Below are positions 7,926 through 17,729 of a stretch of DNA of 64,000 nt, in pieces. Position numbers and translations under genes: made by a program. The notes below the pieces were generated by a model. That model ran no database searches. It saw nothing but the letters and a program-made list of their open reading frames with translations, and was not told the DNA's origin. The DNA is from an uncultured Eubacteriales bacterium (lineage in GTDB: Bacteria > Bacillota > Clostridia > Oscillospirales > CAG-272): contig CABUHS010000004.1 in NCBI GenBank assembly GCA_902491535.1, positions 49,931-113,930 on the forward strand, given 5' to 3'. The stretch's first letter is position 1, and every line of letters starts with the position of its first letter.

Positions 7926-9134
7926 CTACTTTCCTCTTCCGCCGCGGATTCTGTTCATAATAAATACCGAAACGGTAAACAGCGCAGGAAACAGCGCGGC
8001 AGTCAGGAATCCCCCGCCCATATCAAGCCGTGAGGATACAGCTCCGATAAGCCACGGTCCGAGCGTACATCCTATATCACCGAACAGTGCAAGCCGTCCC
8101 GAAACAGAAGCGCCTCCGTGCGGATACAACTCAGCGGCAAGCGCAAACGATCCGGGCCACATAAGCCCCGCCGCAAAACCGGTCAGGCTGCATGCTGCGA
8201 GACTGACGGCAGGAATCGGCGAAAGCGCCGCGGCAATATAACATACCGTGCAGGCAAAACCGCTGCACAGCATCGCGCTTCCGAGCGGTATACGGTCGCT
8301 GAATATTCCGTAAAGAGTTCTCGAAATACCCATAAAAAGCGCGTAAAGACACGGTCCGAGCATATCTCCGGCGAGCTTGGATATTCCGAGTCCCGTTTCG
8401 GCATACGCCGATATCCACTGCGTCATGCCCTGCTCGGCAGCTCCTCCGGTGGCGATAATAATAAGGAGAAGCACGAAATATCCGCGCGAGAGTTTGCGAT
8501 CTGTAATGCGAGTTTCGGATTCACCGTCCGAAAATCCCGAATCGGGAAGCGGTACGGTACAGAAAAGAACAAGATTCAGTGCGGGAACGGCTGCCCACAC
8601 TATCGGTATGAGCATCCACAGCGCTTCGTGTGTCAGGAAAAGCACCGCCTCGGTAAGTATTACAACCGAAACATGGCCTACGCAGGAAAATGAATGAAGA
8701 AAGCTCAGCTTCGCACGTACCGATCTGCCCTTTTGCGGTATTGCATCTATGAGGGGATTGACAAAAACCTCTATCATTCCTCCGCCAATCTGCGCTACTA
8801 TGACCGCCGCCATAATTCCATAACAAATACAGCTTTGAGGAAGGATAATCGGAAGCACGCCAAGAAGAATAAGTCCGCAAAGTACAAATGCGTGTGAAAT
8901 TATTCCCGCCGCACGGCAGCCGAGCCTGTCAAAAAAATGTCCGGCAAAAATATCCGCGCACATCTGAGCCGCGAATCCGCAGAATATCACTGCCGCTATC
9001 ATGCTGTATGACATTCCGTACTGTTTTGAAAAGATAACAAAGAAAAGCGGGGTAAGATCTACGGAGATCGCCTGAACGACATATCCGATAAAGCAGGCAC
9101 GCACCGCAGGTCCGTACATCCTATCTTTTTCCAT
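7926..9134 (-). CDS. Major facilitator superfamily transporter
   Basis: A 402-residue polytopic membrane protein with about 12 predicted helices. Family features visible are the cytoplasmic-loop pattern GHFFDRLG between helices 2 and 3, and its repeat GIFSDR in the second half. The lack of a long central insert fits a small-solute or sugar symporter of the fucose-permease/YhjX kind, but the substrate is open. I chose the ATG at 9134: the frame is open further upstream, but that extension is hydrophilic and would overlap the divergent permease gene. An AAAGG lies about 11 nt before it. The gene is head-to-head with the ABC-3 permease gene (66 bp between starts). Confidence 0.85.
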   Translation of the reverse strand: MEKDRMYGPAVRACFIGYVVQAISVDLTPLFFVIFSKQYGMSYSMIAAVIFCGFAAQMCADIFAGHFFDRLGCRAAGIISHAFVLCGLILLGVLPIILPQSCICYGIMAAVIVAQIGGGMIEVFVNPLIDAIPQKGRSVRAKLSFLHSFSCVGHVSVVILTEAVLFLTHEALWMLIPIVWAAVPALNLVLFCTVPLPDSGFSDGESETRITDRKLSRGYFVLLLIIIATGGAAEQGMTQWISAYAETGLGISKLAGDMLGPCLYALFMGISRTLYGIFSDRIPLGSAMLCSGFACTVCYIAAALSPIPAVSLAACSLTGFAAGLMWPGSFALAAELYPHGGASVSGRLALFGDIGCTLGPWLIGAVSSRLDMGGGFLTAALFPALFTVSVFIMNRIRGGRGK

Positions 9135-9200
9135 ATGTATTTTCTGCCTTTCGCTGAATTTACAGATCAATAACCGAAAAACAATGCAAAGGAAAATAAA

Positions 9201-10061
9201 ATGAACGTATTCCTGGAAAACGCAAAAATACTGCTCGGCTTCCCGTTTGTGGTACGCGCACTTATCGCAGGTCCGCTGACCGCTCTCAGCTCCGCGCTCC
9301 TCGGAGTCGGACTTGTGACCGGAAGAAAAGCAATGCTCGGAGACGGACTGTCTCACGTGAGCTTCTGCGCAGCGGCAATAGCGCTCGCTATAGGGGTCTC
9401 ACCGACTGTGATATCTGTTCCCGCCGTAATAATTGCAGCGCTGCTTTTACTGCGGAGCGGCAGCGGCGACGGCTCCTCTGTCGCGCTTATATCAGGCGGC
9501 GCTCTCGCTGTCGGAACGTTCGTTTTATCGGTTGTAAGCGGGATGAATATGGATGTGAGCGACTACATGTTCGGAAGCATCTTTACACTTTCTTTCGGAG
9601 ATACCGTGCTGTGCATAATATGCGTCATATGCGTTCTCGCAGCATATTCGCTGCTCTACAGACGCGTATTCGCAGTAAGCTTCGACGAAGCTTTCGCGTC
9701 AGCTTCCGGAATACATGTAAAAAGATACAACAGCATTATGGCTGCTCTCACCGCAATCACCGTTGTGACCGGCATGAAGATAATGGGTGTCATGCTCGTC
9801 ACCGCACTGACCGTTTTTCCGGCACTTACGGCGCTTCAGCTTTGTAAAAGCTTCCGCTCAGTCGTTATATTCGCATCAGTATCATCTCTTTGCTGCTTCA
9901 CGCTGGGAATAATTATTGCACTTTCACTGTCCCTTCCCGCCGGAGCAACCGTGGTTATGATCTATCTTGCACTTTTAATTATATGCTTCGCAGTCAAAAC
10001 GGTTCGCACAGCAGTCCAAAACAGCCGAACCAAAGGCAGTCGCGTTATTAAAAGCGAATAA
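9201..10061 (+). CDS. Metal ABC transporter permease, ABC-3 family (ZnuB/TroC/MntB-like)
   Basis: A 286-residue membrane protein with about eight hydrophobic helices. It shows the ABC-3 family N-terminal pattern ALLGVGLVTGRKAMLGDGLSH and the conserved late segment KIMGVMLVTALTVFPALTA. Such permeases pair with an ATPase and a solute-binding lipoprotein to import Zn, Mn or Fe. Neither partner gene is within this window, so it is an orphan here and may use an ATPase encoded elsewhere. The ATG has an AAAGGA SD about 9 nt away. It is divergent from the MFS gene. A strong hairpin terminator lies about 150 bp downstream. Confidence 0.88.
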   Translation: MNVFLENAKILLGFPFVVRALIAGPLTALSSALLGVGLVTGRKAMLGDGLSHVSFCAAAIALAIGVSPTVISVPAVIIAALLLLRSGSGDGSSVALISGGALAVGTFVLSVVSGMNMDVSDYMFGSIFTLSFGDTVLCIICVICVLAAYSLLYRRVFAVSFDEAFASASGIHVKRYNSIMAALTAITVVTGMKIMGVMLVTALTVFPALTALQLCKSFRSVVIFASVSSLCCFTLGIIIALSLSLPAGATVVMIYLALLIICFAVKTVRTAVQNSRTKGSRVIKSE

Positions 10062-10099
10062 AATAAATAGAAAGCCGGCAGATTTGCCGCAGAAAAATA

Positions 10100-10170
10100 A
10101 ATATGAAATATGAGTCCGGACGAATACGATCACAGATTACGGGCGGATACCCCGGAACCTTGTTGCTTCA
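10100..10170 (-). repeat. Terminator-associated repeat, copy D (inverted)
   Basis: Read on the minus strand, this begins GCAACAAGGTTCCGGGGTA, matching the copy at 48847 in 24 of the first 27 positions and continuing with lower identity through the hairpin core (AATCTGTGATC against AATCTTTGATT). Other copies lie at 43765, 48847, 48920 and 51534. Unlike them, this copy sits about 45 nt past its hairpin terminator rather than directly at the U tract. Confidence 0.75.
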
Positions 10171-10223
10171 GGGTAAATCATGACAACCGGCAAAGTGCCA
10201 TAGTAAAATAAAGGTAGACACAT

Positions 10224-10256
10224 GGAAAATCACCATGTATCTACCTTTTTGTTATA
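10224..10256. terminator. Strong intrinsic terminator, likely of the ABC-3 permease unit
   Basis: A hairpin pairs GGTAGACACATGG with CCATGTATCTACC (one mismatch) and is followed on the plus strand by five T residues. On the minus strand a shorter T-rich tail follows, so it may also act there. Confidence 0.8.
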
Positions 10257-10361
10257 ATAAAAATACACAGAGGGATAAAGATAAACAGATAGAAAATGAA
10301 CTAAAAAAATGTTACCCGGTAAAAGGAGCCTGCAAGCAAAGAATTTGTTGCTTTAAATTTA

Positions 10362-10398
10362 TACAAAAATCAGGGACAGGGCATACGCCCCGTCCCTT
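10362..10398 (-). terminator. Terminator of the M16C peptidase gene
   Basis: On the minus strand AGGGACGGGGC pairs with GCCCTGTCCCT around a four-base loop, and GATTTTTG follows. Confidence 0.85.
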
Positions 10399-10415
10399 CA
10401 CTGACCGGAAAGTTT

Positions 10416-13400
10416 TTACGCCAACGGAACAAGATTATCAAAATTGTTACTCTCACGAAGTTTCTTGGCATTTCCGAGAGTACATCTGTAATTCTGCGCG
10501 CATACAGCATCTATAATATCAGCTGCTTCGCGGAGCTGTTCCGCCGTAGTATCAATAATTTCGCTGCGCTCGCGCTGAATATCTTCATAACTGATACCCG
10601 AAAGATACGCAGACATAGAGCGGTCAGCATTTTCTCGTGCAGAAAGCGGACGGTCAAAGCCGCTGAATGTTCCTATTATATATCTTGTAAGAGCTTCCTC
10701 ATCAGGATCAAGCTTTCTTATCCATTCTCCTGCATTCATGTAAACCTCTTCGGTAGTTTTAAGATGAGGATCACGGAATGAAGTAAAAAATGCATTTCCG
10801 GAAACTCCGCCGAACCGGCAGCCGCATCCATAAGCTCCTCCCTTTACGCGAACAGCTCCGTACAGATACTCACAGTTGAGGACATTTTCAAGCACCTTCA
10901 GACTTCCGCTGTACTTATATCCGGCGTCTATGAGATTACCTCCCATACCTACAAACTGTACCTGGGAGGACATCATAAAGCCCTCATTCTTTCTTACCGG
11001 AGTCAGAATATCTCCGTCAATACCTTCGAAAAAGCCGTTACAGCCGTCGAGAGTTTCGCTTTCCGATGCATGATCTCCGAGTTTTGAAATAAACCCGGGA
11101 AGTGCTGTCTCAAGCGCATGCATTCCGTCATCTCCGCTGCTCACACTTATCAACATGCGTGACGGCGAAAAAATATATGAAGCAAGCGCAGCAAAGCTGT
11201 CCGAGATACTGCCTTCGGAACTGCTGAAGCCGGACTGAAGCGTTTTAAGGAAATCGTATGCCGATATACCGCCGAGCCATTCGTTTATCATTGCATGACG
11301 CGAAAAATATGAAAGAAGACGGGATGCAGCAACCGAATTACCGCGGCTGTTTATCCGGCTCTGAATATCCGATCTGCTCTCCGCGATAAGCTCGCGCAGA
11401 CGCTTTGCGTCTTCAAATTTTGTAGACGTCATAATCTCCGCGGCAAGTCTCAGCGCATCTCCGACCTTGTTTTCAAAACAGCTGAGCGACAGAGAAAACA
11501 TAAGTCTGCTCTCGTCTCGCGCCCCGCTTTTCATCATATTTACCGGAGCAAAACTCATTTTACCGACATTAAGCCTTACCTCATTAGAGAGATCAAGGTA
11601 CCCATGTTCTGCGGTATCCATCCTTCCGAGAAGTCCGCCGAGCTGGCCGACATACGGGATCCATTTTTCAGGAATCTCAGATATATCAAAATAGAACGTG
11701 ATATATGCAATTCCTCCGGTAAAACCGTCGTGAACCACCGTTTTTATTCCGCAAACATCGGTTTCGTTATTTGACAGCGGAAGAGCTTCTCTCTCAAGAT
11801 CGGATCGTTTAAGAGACGGAATGCAGCTCTGTTCCTCTGCTGTTGACGGAGCGCTCTGATATCTGCGGAGATTCTCTGTTGCAGTAATGATACCGGATAT
11901 ATCTTCCGGACTGAGTCCTGCTTTATACTCGGCAAGCTGCGAAGCGAGTTTTTCCTCAAGCATATCCGTCATACCGGGTTTCGGCTCATATGAAAGAAGA
12001 ACCGAATGCACCGAATCAAGCACATATTTTTCTATAAGCTCCTCATAGAAACGTGTACTCAGTTTTTTACGGAGCTGTGCGTAAACATCTCCTCCGCGCA
12101 TATACGTAAAAGCGGCTCTGTCGTCATATATCCAGCTCTGAAGCATGTCAAGACCGCAGGAAAGTCCCCTCGGCGTACTTCCGTAATCAGCTTCGCGGTA
12201 GGAAAATTCCCTCGAATTTATCGCCGCTTCGAGCGACTTACGGTCGATTCCCTTTGCCGCCTCCCGGAATCCGTTTAATATTATGTCGTAGAAACGGTGT
12301 TTATCACGGGCATCGGCATTCTTTGCCATAATAAAAATACCGCTCTGGCGCAAATGCTCCATTATTCCGCCGAAGACGTCCTGACCGATTCCCGCGTCGA
12401 GAAGTGCCTGTCTGATCGGCGCACCCGGAGTATTTATCAAAGCATCGGCAATTATATCCCATGCAACACAGCTGACAACATCAGAGGACTCGCAGGTAAG
12501 AGCTGAATACGAGAGATACGTTCGCTCATCTCTGCCGTCACTGTTATCCACGTCAACACTCTCCGCATCAGCCTCTACCGAATAATACGATGTAGCCTCT
12601 CTGAGCCCTCCGAACGGCTTCTGAAATCCGACCTCTGTTTCACTGACGTCTATACGGTCATAATCTGAAAGATAGTTTTCATCGAGCCATCCGAGCCGTT
12701 CCTCAATGTCAATATCACCCCATAGGAAGATATAACTGTTAGACGGATGATAGTGTGTGCGGTGAAAATCGAGATACTGCTCGTACGTAAGCTCAGGGAT
12801 ATGCTCAGGATCTCCTCCGGAATTTCTTCCGTAGGTAGTATCGGGATACATTACCTTGCATACCTCATCGAATATCGAGCTGTCAGGAGATGACAGCACA
12901 CCCTTCATTTCGTTATATACAATACCGTTTATCTTCAGCTCGTCATCTGCATTCTCCAGCTCGTAATGCCAGCCCTCCTGCATGAAGATCTCTTTATACT
13001 TGTAGATATTCGGATGAAAAACCGCGTCCGCATAAACGCTCATAAGATTTTTAAAATCATGATCGTTGCAGCTCGCAACGGGATAAACAGTTTTATCCGG
13101 ATACGTCATAGCATTGAGAAAGGTATTAAGCGAGCCTTTTGCAAGCAGCATAAAAGGATCGCGCGAAGGATATTTATCCGAGCCGCACAGAACGGTATGT
13201 TCAATAATATGCGGTACACCTGTATCATCCGAAACGGGAGTACGGAATCCGATATAGAAAACCTTATTTTTGTCATCGGTGGATATCACACATACACGCG
13301 CTCCGGACTTTTTGTGACGGAAAACAAGGCCGCATCCGCTCACATCCGTGAGATATTCCTCGTATTCAAGCTCATATGCCGGAAGCGGTGAAAGCTCACC

Positions 13401-13424
13401 GCTCCCCTTTATGTTTTTTGACAT
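10416..13424 (-). CDS. M16C zinc metallopeptidase (presequence protease/PreP-like)
   Basis: A 1002-residue single-chain clamshell peptidase made of two M16 halves joined by a helical linker. The inverted zinc motif is HIIEH (His72, Glu75, His76). The distal Glu ligand lies in the segment NGIVYNEMKGVL about 95 residues later. The second half lacks a zinc motif, as usual for M16C. The family degrades unstructured peptides up to about 65 residues in an enclosed chamber, in the cytosol for bacteria without a signal peptide. None is seen here. Full length matches the family (about 970-1000). It lies downstream of the MreB-like gene with a 205-bp gap, and has its own terminator. Confidence 0.93.
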   Translation of the reverse strand: MSKNIKGSGELSPLPAYELEYEEYLTDVSGCGLVFRHKKSGARVCVISTDDKNKVFYIGFRTPVSDDTGVPHIIEHTVLCGSDKYPSRDPFMLLAKGSLNTFLNAMTYPDKTVYPVASCNDHDFKNLMSVYADAVFHPNIYKYKEIFMQEGWHYELENADDELKINGIVYNEMKGVLSSPDSSIFDEVCKVMYPDTTYGRNSGGDPEHIPELTYEQYLDFHRTHYHPSNSYIFLWGDIDIEERLGWLDENYLSDYDRIDVSETEVGFQKPFGGLREATSYYSVEADAESVDVDNSDGRDERTYLSYSALTCESSDVVSCVAWDIIADALINTPGAPIRQALLDAGIGQDVFGGIMEHLRQSGIFIMAKNADARDKHRFYDIILNGFREAAKGIDRKSLEAAINSREFSYREADYGSTPRGLSCGLDMLQSWIYDDRAAFTYMRGGDVYAQLRKKLSTRFYEELIEKYVLDSVHSVLLSYEPKPGMTDMLEEKLASQLAEYKAGLSPEDISGIITATENLRRYQSAPSTAEEQSCIPSLKRSDLEREALPLSNNETDVCGIKTVVHDGFTGGIAYITFYFDISEIPEKWIPYVGQLGGLLGRMDTAEHGYLDLSNEVRLNVGKMSFAPVNMMKSGARDESRLMFSLSLSCFENKVGDALRLAAEIMTSTKFEDAKRLRELIAESRSDIQSRINSRGNSVAASRLLSYFSRHAMINEWLGGISAYDFLKTLQSGFSSSEGSISDSFAALASYIFSPSRMLISVSSGDDGMHALETALPGFISKLGDHASESETLDGCNGFFEGIDGDILTPVRKNEGFMMSSQVQFVGMGGNLIDAGYKYSGSLKVLENVLNCEYLYGAVRVKGGAYGCGCRFGGVSGNAFFTSFRDPHLKTTEEVYMNAGEWIRKLDPDEEALTRYIIGTFSGFDRPLSARENADRSMSAYLSGISYEDIQRERSEIIDTTAEQLREAADIIDAVCAQNYRCTLGNAKKLRESNNFDNLVPLA

Positions 13425-13629
13425 AATAAACGTTATTCCTTTCCTGATGTGACCGGATAGTTTCTGCTACGCAATATTTGCATTTTAACACAGAACACTG
13501 CCATATTATTTATTATTTTATACCGAAACAGCGGTTTAATAACATATTTTCATACAAAAATCAAATTCAGTTTTTTCTGATGAAAAATTCTTTTTAAAGC
13601 GGTATATACCCATTTCATTATGAATATTT

Positions 13630-14598
13630 TTACATATTCTCAAAAAGACGCTTAAATCCTATTGCGGTCGACGCTACCGGATCCTTTGCGAGCGATGCCG
13701 GAACTTCCGTAACTGCTTCAATGAAGTCTCTGAAACCGTACAAAAGACTTCCCCCTCCGCTCAGCATTATACCGTTTTTTTCAATATCTGAATACTCAGC
13801 GTCGCTGAGTTCATCTATGAAATCACATATACCGACAGCGATACGCTTTACAGACGAGCTGATCGCACCGAATATCTCTTTCGAGTCCACAACAGCGGAA
13901 TTAGGCAAGCCATCTGAAATATTTGTCCCGGACACCCGATCGGTAATAACACTGTCGCGCTTCCATACTCCGCCCAGAGAATTTTTTATGCGTTCAGCTT
14001 CGCTGAAATTGATTCGGATACCGTATTTTTCTGCAATATATCCGGCAATAGATGCATCAAGAGAATCTCCTCCGACCTTTATTCTGTTAGTACGGATACA
14101 GCTTCCGTCCTTTATCAGAAGTATGCAGGTCTCTGCGCCTCCAACGTCCGCAAGCATATAAAATTCGTCAGGTTCCATATCGGCACATACTCCGGACATA
14201 ATAGCAGTCATCTTATTTATAACCATAATGTCGCGTATGCCGCAGCGGTGAACTGTTTCAAATATAGCATCTTCCTGCGCTTCAGACACCTCTCCGTCGA
14301 TACAGAGAAGAAGATCAGGATGCGATATGCCGCGCAGCCCAGCCTTTTTTATCATATAGCGGATAAAATATGAGAAATATTCGTGTTCAGGATCTGTACC
14401 TGATCTGAACGGATAAATAATCTTTGCTGCTCCGGGAATGCGTCCGCAAAGTGCATTTGCCTGACTTCCGGCCGCAAGAATATCATCTCCGTCTTCGGAA
14501 ACCGCAAGTATTGCAGGTTCTTCAATTATTCTGCCGTTTTTCGACAAATACATAAGCGCTGTTGACGCGCCAAGGTCAATTCCGATATTTTTTGCCAT
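13630..14598 (-). CDS. MreB/Mbl-family actin-like protein (divergent)
   Basis: A 322-residue actin-fold ATPase. It shows phosphate 1 NIGIDLGAST (residues 4-13), phosphate 2 LADVGGAETCILLI near 150, and the adenosine motif MLSGGGSLLYGF near 280. MreB proteins polymerise on the inner membrane face and steer lateral wall synthesis. This copy departs from consensus (DLGA for DLGT, Asp-Val-Gly-Gly for DIGGGT-type) and has no mreC/mreD beside it. It may therefore be an accessory paralogue rather than the main rod-shape protein. The ATG at 14598 follows an AAAGGTG SD. The upstream neighbour is comF, with a 125-bp gap. Confidence 0.8.
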   Translation of the reverse strand: MAKNIGIDLGASTALMYLSKNGRIIEEPAILAVSEDGDDILAAGSQANALCGRIPGAAKIIYPFRSGTDPEHEYFSYFIRYMIKKAGLRGISHPDLLLCIDGEVSEAQEDAIFETVHRCGIRDIMVINKMTAIMSGVCADMEPDEFYMLADVGGAETCILLIKDGSCIRTNRIKVGGDSLDASIAGYIAEKYGIRINFSEAERIKNSLGGVWKRDSVITDRVSGTNISDGLPNSAVVDSKEIFGAISSSVKRIAVGICDFIDELSDAEYSDIEKNGIMLSGGGSLLYGFRDFIEAVTEVPASLAKDPVASTAIGFKRLFENM

Positions 14599-14723
14599 AT
14601 TATATCACACCTTTCCCGCAAATATGCGAGTACAAATCATTATTTTATAACACATGACGAGCATGAAAACATCAGTAAAAACAGATCATACATATAGTTC
14701 TGCTGTACAAAATCAAGGATACA

Positions 14724-15428
14724 TCACATAACCGTACCGGCAAAACTAATACCGAATACTCTTCCCGCGCCTTCTTTCATAAGTACATTTGCACACGATA
14801 TAAGAGTTGCGCCTGTAGTCGAAACGTCATCAATAAGTATAACATCGGCGCCGCGAATTCTCTCCGAATATTTTTCGCGAAATCTGTATGAACGTGCTGC
14901 ATTGCGAAACCTGCTGCGATAAGCAAGTTCTTTCTGACGCACATTTCCGACATGAGTCAGTAACGGAATATATTCAGCGTCAATGCGTCCGGCAAAACAT
15001 TTTGATATCAGTTTCACCTGATCGAATCCGTTTTCACGAATACCCGATCTGCTTCTCGGCGTGCCTGTTACAATACAATTATTCAAAGGAAGCGGAAGCC
15101 ATGAAAGTATTCCTGCAAGCTCTGCCGCAATAAAATCGGCTGCGTAATGCAATGGCTCGCTTTTCAATCCGAGTAAAACAGCTTTTCCAATACTCGGACT
15201 GTTCTTCAATATATCATAGTCACATACAGTCAGCACTCTCAGCACATCGTTTTTCGGTGATATTACCTCTTTTACCCGAAAACGGCGTTCGCTTTCCCAT
15301 TTGATACGGCATTTAAGACAAAGATAAGGTTCCCCGCCGCGAGGAAGTATTTTTCCGCAAGCCACGCATACAGGAGGAAAGAGCAGATCGAGAAAACGTC
15401 CGACCATTCTGTTAGTAATCTTCAACAT
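14724..15428 (-). CDS. comF: ComF family protein (ComFC-like phosphoribosyltransferase fold)
   Basis: A 234-residue protein. An N-terminal four-cysteine zinc knuckle (Cys21, Cys24, Cys37, Cys40) is followed by a PRTase domain with the PRPP motif VILIDDVSTTGAT near residue 200. ComFC acts with the ComFA translocase in DNA uptake, and homologues take part in ssDNA handling. The start lies 6 nt after the recD2 stop, so translational coupling is likely. The pairing of a ComF protein with a RecD2 helicase fits a DNA-processing operon. No comFA or comE genes are nearby. Confidence 0.88.
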   Translation of the reverse strand: MLKITNRMVGRFLDLLFPPVCVACGKILPRGGEPYLCLKCRIKWESERRFRVKEVISPKNDVLRVLTVCDYDILKNSPSIGKAVLLGLKSEPLHYAADFIAAELAGILSWLPLPLNNCIVTGTPRSRSGIRENGFDQVKLISKCFAGRIDAEYIPLLTHVGNVRQKELAYRSRFRNAARSYRFREKYSERIRGADVILIDDVSTTGATLISCANVLMKEGAGRVFGISFAGTVM

Positions 15429-15434
15429 TATAAA

Positions 15435-17729
15435 TTATGCCATCGCGTCTATCTCGAGCAAAGCCTCGCAAAGTCCGGTGTATCTGTGAGAAAGACGGTT
15501 ATTCTGCACCATCTGCGCAACCGTTTCCTTTTCTCCCACAATAATAACCATTTCGCGCGCACGCGTCACTGCTGTATAAAGCAAGTTTCGCGTCATCAAG
15601 CGCGGAGAGCTTTGATAAAGCGGAATTATAACAACCGGATATTCGCTTCCCTGACTCTTGTGTACAGTGATTGCATATGCATGTTCAAGCTCTTCAAGTT
15701 GAGTATAATCATAGACTGCGATTCTGCCCTCAAAATTTACAACTACAGACTCTTCCCCCGGTCTTATCTGCTCTATTATACCTATATCTCCGTTAAAAAT
15801 GCCAGTTCCCTCTGTAACATCACCGGTTATTTCAACACGTTCCCAATCAATCTCATAATTATTACGGATCTGCATGATTTTATCTCCCTCGCGGAAAATA
15901 ACATCACGGTACTTCTTCTCACGTTTTTTCTGATCGGGCGGATTCAAACTGCTCTGCAATACGGCATTGAGGTATTGCGTTCCTACCTGACCTTTTCTTG
16001 ATGGAACAATAACCTGAATTTTTCCCCTGATCTGTTCTCCGTAAGCTCTCGGAAGTCTTGTGCGGCAGAGTGAGGAGACAGTATCTGCAATATCTGTTCC
16101 GCTACTGCGTCCCAAGAAAAAGAAATCGTTATCCTTTATATCAAGGTCGGGATAATCGCCGTTATTGATCGCGTGTGCATTTGTTATTATGAGGCTTGAA
16201 CTTACCTGACGGAAAATTTCGCGCAGACGTACAGTATTAAAGCGGTCGCTGCGTATAATATCATTCAGCACGTTTCCCGCTCCGACAGACGGCAACTGAT
16301 CAGAATCGCCTATAAGCAGCAATCTCGCGGCAGGCTTTATCGCCTTGCAGAGTGCAGCCATAAGAACAATATCTATCATTGACGCTTCGTCAATGATAAT
16401 AACATCTGCGTCAAGAAGATCATTTTCATTCTTTTTATATATAGGTTCCCTGCCGTCGCTGTATTCCATTTCAAGCATACGGTGTATCGTCGATGCCTCA
16501 TGACCGGTAGATTCGGACATACGCTTGGCGGCACGCCCGGTAGGAGCGGCAAGCAATACTTTCATACGCATATTCTCAAAAAGTGAGATTACAGCACGAA
16601 TTACCGTAGTTTTACCGGTACCGGGACCTCCGGTAAGAATCATAACGCCGCTGGTAAGAACATTTACGATCGCTTTTTTCTGAGCCTTAGCATAAGAAAT
16701 ACCGTTCGTTGACTCTACCATTCCTATAAACCGATCTATATCGTCGATATCCAATTTAGGGCAAACTCTGTCCAAAAGATCTAGCTTTTCAGCCGTGTAT
16801 CTCTCAGCATCATAGTAAGACTTCAGATATGTGAGATCCCGTCCTTCCCGTCTTACGATTTTGATATCTCCGGAAGTTTCGAGTGTTTTGAATGCACTTC
16901 GGACCTCAGCTTCATCTACGGAAAGCAGGCGCATCGAAGCCTCTATAAGGCGCTCCGCAGGAATGTAAGTATGACCGTTCGAACCGGCATTATAGTTCAA
17001 CAGATATTTCATTCCCGCCATTATGCGGTGTTCGGAATTATTTTCAAGTCCAAGCGAGGCAGCCATACGGTCTACACGTTCAAAGCCGAGGCCGTATATT
17101 TCATCGCAAAGTATGTACGGATTGTCCTTTATAGTATCAACTGCAGCTCCGCCCCAACGCTTATATATACGCACAGCGGTAGCCGGTCCGACAAAATCAC
17201 GGCAGAACATCATTACCGAACGGACACCGAACTGCTGTTTGAAGCTCTCACTGATCTTTTCAGCTTTTTCAGGTGATATACCGGGAATCTCCTCAAGCCA
17301 CTGAGGATGGTTTTCAAGAACGTCGAACGTATCCTGCCCGAAACGTTCGACGATCTTCTTAGCCGAACTCGGTCCGATCCCTTTTACCGTACGTGAAGAA
17401 AGATAACGCAGGATCGCGGTCTCATTTGCAGGAAGCTCTTTTTCGTAAAATTCTACGGAAAACTGCTTTCCGAATGACGGATGAACCACCCATTTACCGC
17501 ATGCTTTAATGGTCTCACTGACAGCAATAAACGGCATAGTTCCCACAAGAGTAACAAGTATATCCTCTCCGTCACTTCCGACCGATGCGACCTCACATAC
17601 TGTATATCCGTTTTCTTCGTTTGAATAGACAACTCTTTCTACAACACCGGAAACTGTCTCCGGTCCTGCATGTTCAATATCGCCCCCGGCAACGGTATTT
17701 TCATTTTTTTTGCCGTTTTCTCTGTCCAT
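15435..17729 (-). CDS. recD2: RecD2-type ATP-dependent DNA helicase (YrrC)
   Basis: A 764-residue SF1B 5'-3' helicase. It has the RecD2-specific N-terminal OB domain, tandem helix-hairpin-helix segments, and a P-loop GGPGTGKTT near residue 365. Walker B is VIIIDEASMID, and the late motif AYAITVHKSQGSEYP marks motif V. Family members act in mismatch repair, replication-fork restart and DNA uptake, without RecB or RecC. I chose the ATG at 17729; an in-frame TTG 69 nt upstream would add a poorly conserved extension. An AGGA lies 12 nt before the ATG. It is first gene of an operon with comF. Confidence 0.94.
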   Translation of the reverse strand: MDRENGKKNENTVAGGDIEHAGPETVSGVVERVVYSNEENGYTVCEVASVGSDGEDILVTLVGTMPFIAVSETIKACGKWVVHPSFGKQFSVEFYEKELPANETAILRYLSSRTVKGIGPSSAKKIVERFGQDTFDVLENHPQWLEEIPGISPEKAEKISESFKQQFGVRSVMMFCRDFVGPATAVRIYKRWGGAAVDTIKDNPYILCDEIYGLGFERVDRMAASLGLENNSEHRIMAGMKYLLNYNAGSNGHTYIPAERLIEASMRLLSVDEAEVRSAFKTLETSGDIKIVRREGRDLTYLKSYYDAERYTAEKLDLLDRVCPKLDIDDIDRFIGMVESTNGISYAKAQKKAIVNVLTSGVMILTGGPGTGKTTVIRAVISLFENMRMKVLLAAPTGRAAKRMSESTGHEASTIHRMLEMEYSDGREPIYKKNENDLLDADVIIIDEASMIDIVLMAALCKAIKPAARLLLIGDSDQLPSVGAGNVLNDIIRSDRFNTVRLREIFRQVSSSLIITNAHAINNGDYPDLDIKDNDFFFLGRSSGTDIADTVSSLCRTRLPRAYGEQIRGKIQVIVPSRKGQVGTQYLNAVLQSSLNPPDQKKREKKYRDVIFREGDKIMQIRNNYEIDWERVEITGDVTEGTGIFNGDIGIIEQIRPGEESVVVNFEGRIAVYDYTQLEELEHAYAITVHKSQGSEYPVVIIPLYQSSPRLMTRNLLYTAVTRAREMVIIVGEKETVAQMVQNNRLSHRYTGLCEALLEIDAMA

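Larger units (their letters stand above)
10062..10415. other. Intergenic region with a dispersed repeat and two terminators
   Basis: These 354 bp hold no supported gene. They contain a small CGGCA/TGCCG hairpin near 10074, an inverted copy of the terminator-associated repeat (about 10100-10170), a strong hairpin terminator (10224-10256) and the terminator of the minus-strand peptidase gene (10362-10398). Confidence 0.8.

Noticed and set aside
8118..8693. 191-codon plus-strand frame within the MFS gene.
   Set aside because: It is antisense to a clear membrane transporter, highly basic, and without SD or family features.
10104..10134. Hammerhead-ribozyme-like string ATGAGTCCGGACGAA.
   Set aside because: The catalytic core needs CTGATGA and GAAA; here the C and G of the first box are changed and the second reads GAATA. 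The region is better explained as an inverted copy of the dispersed repeat.
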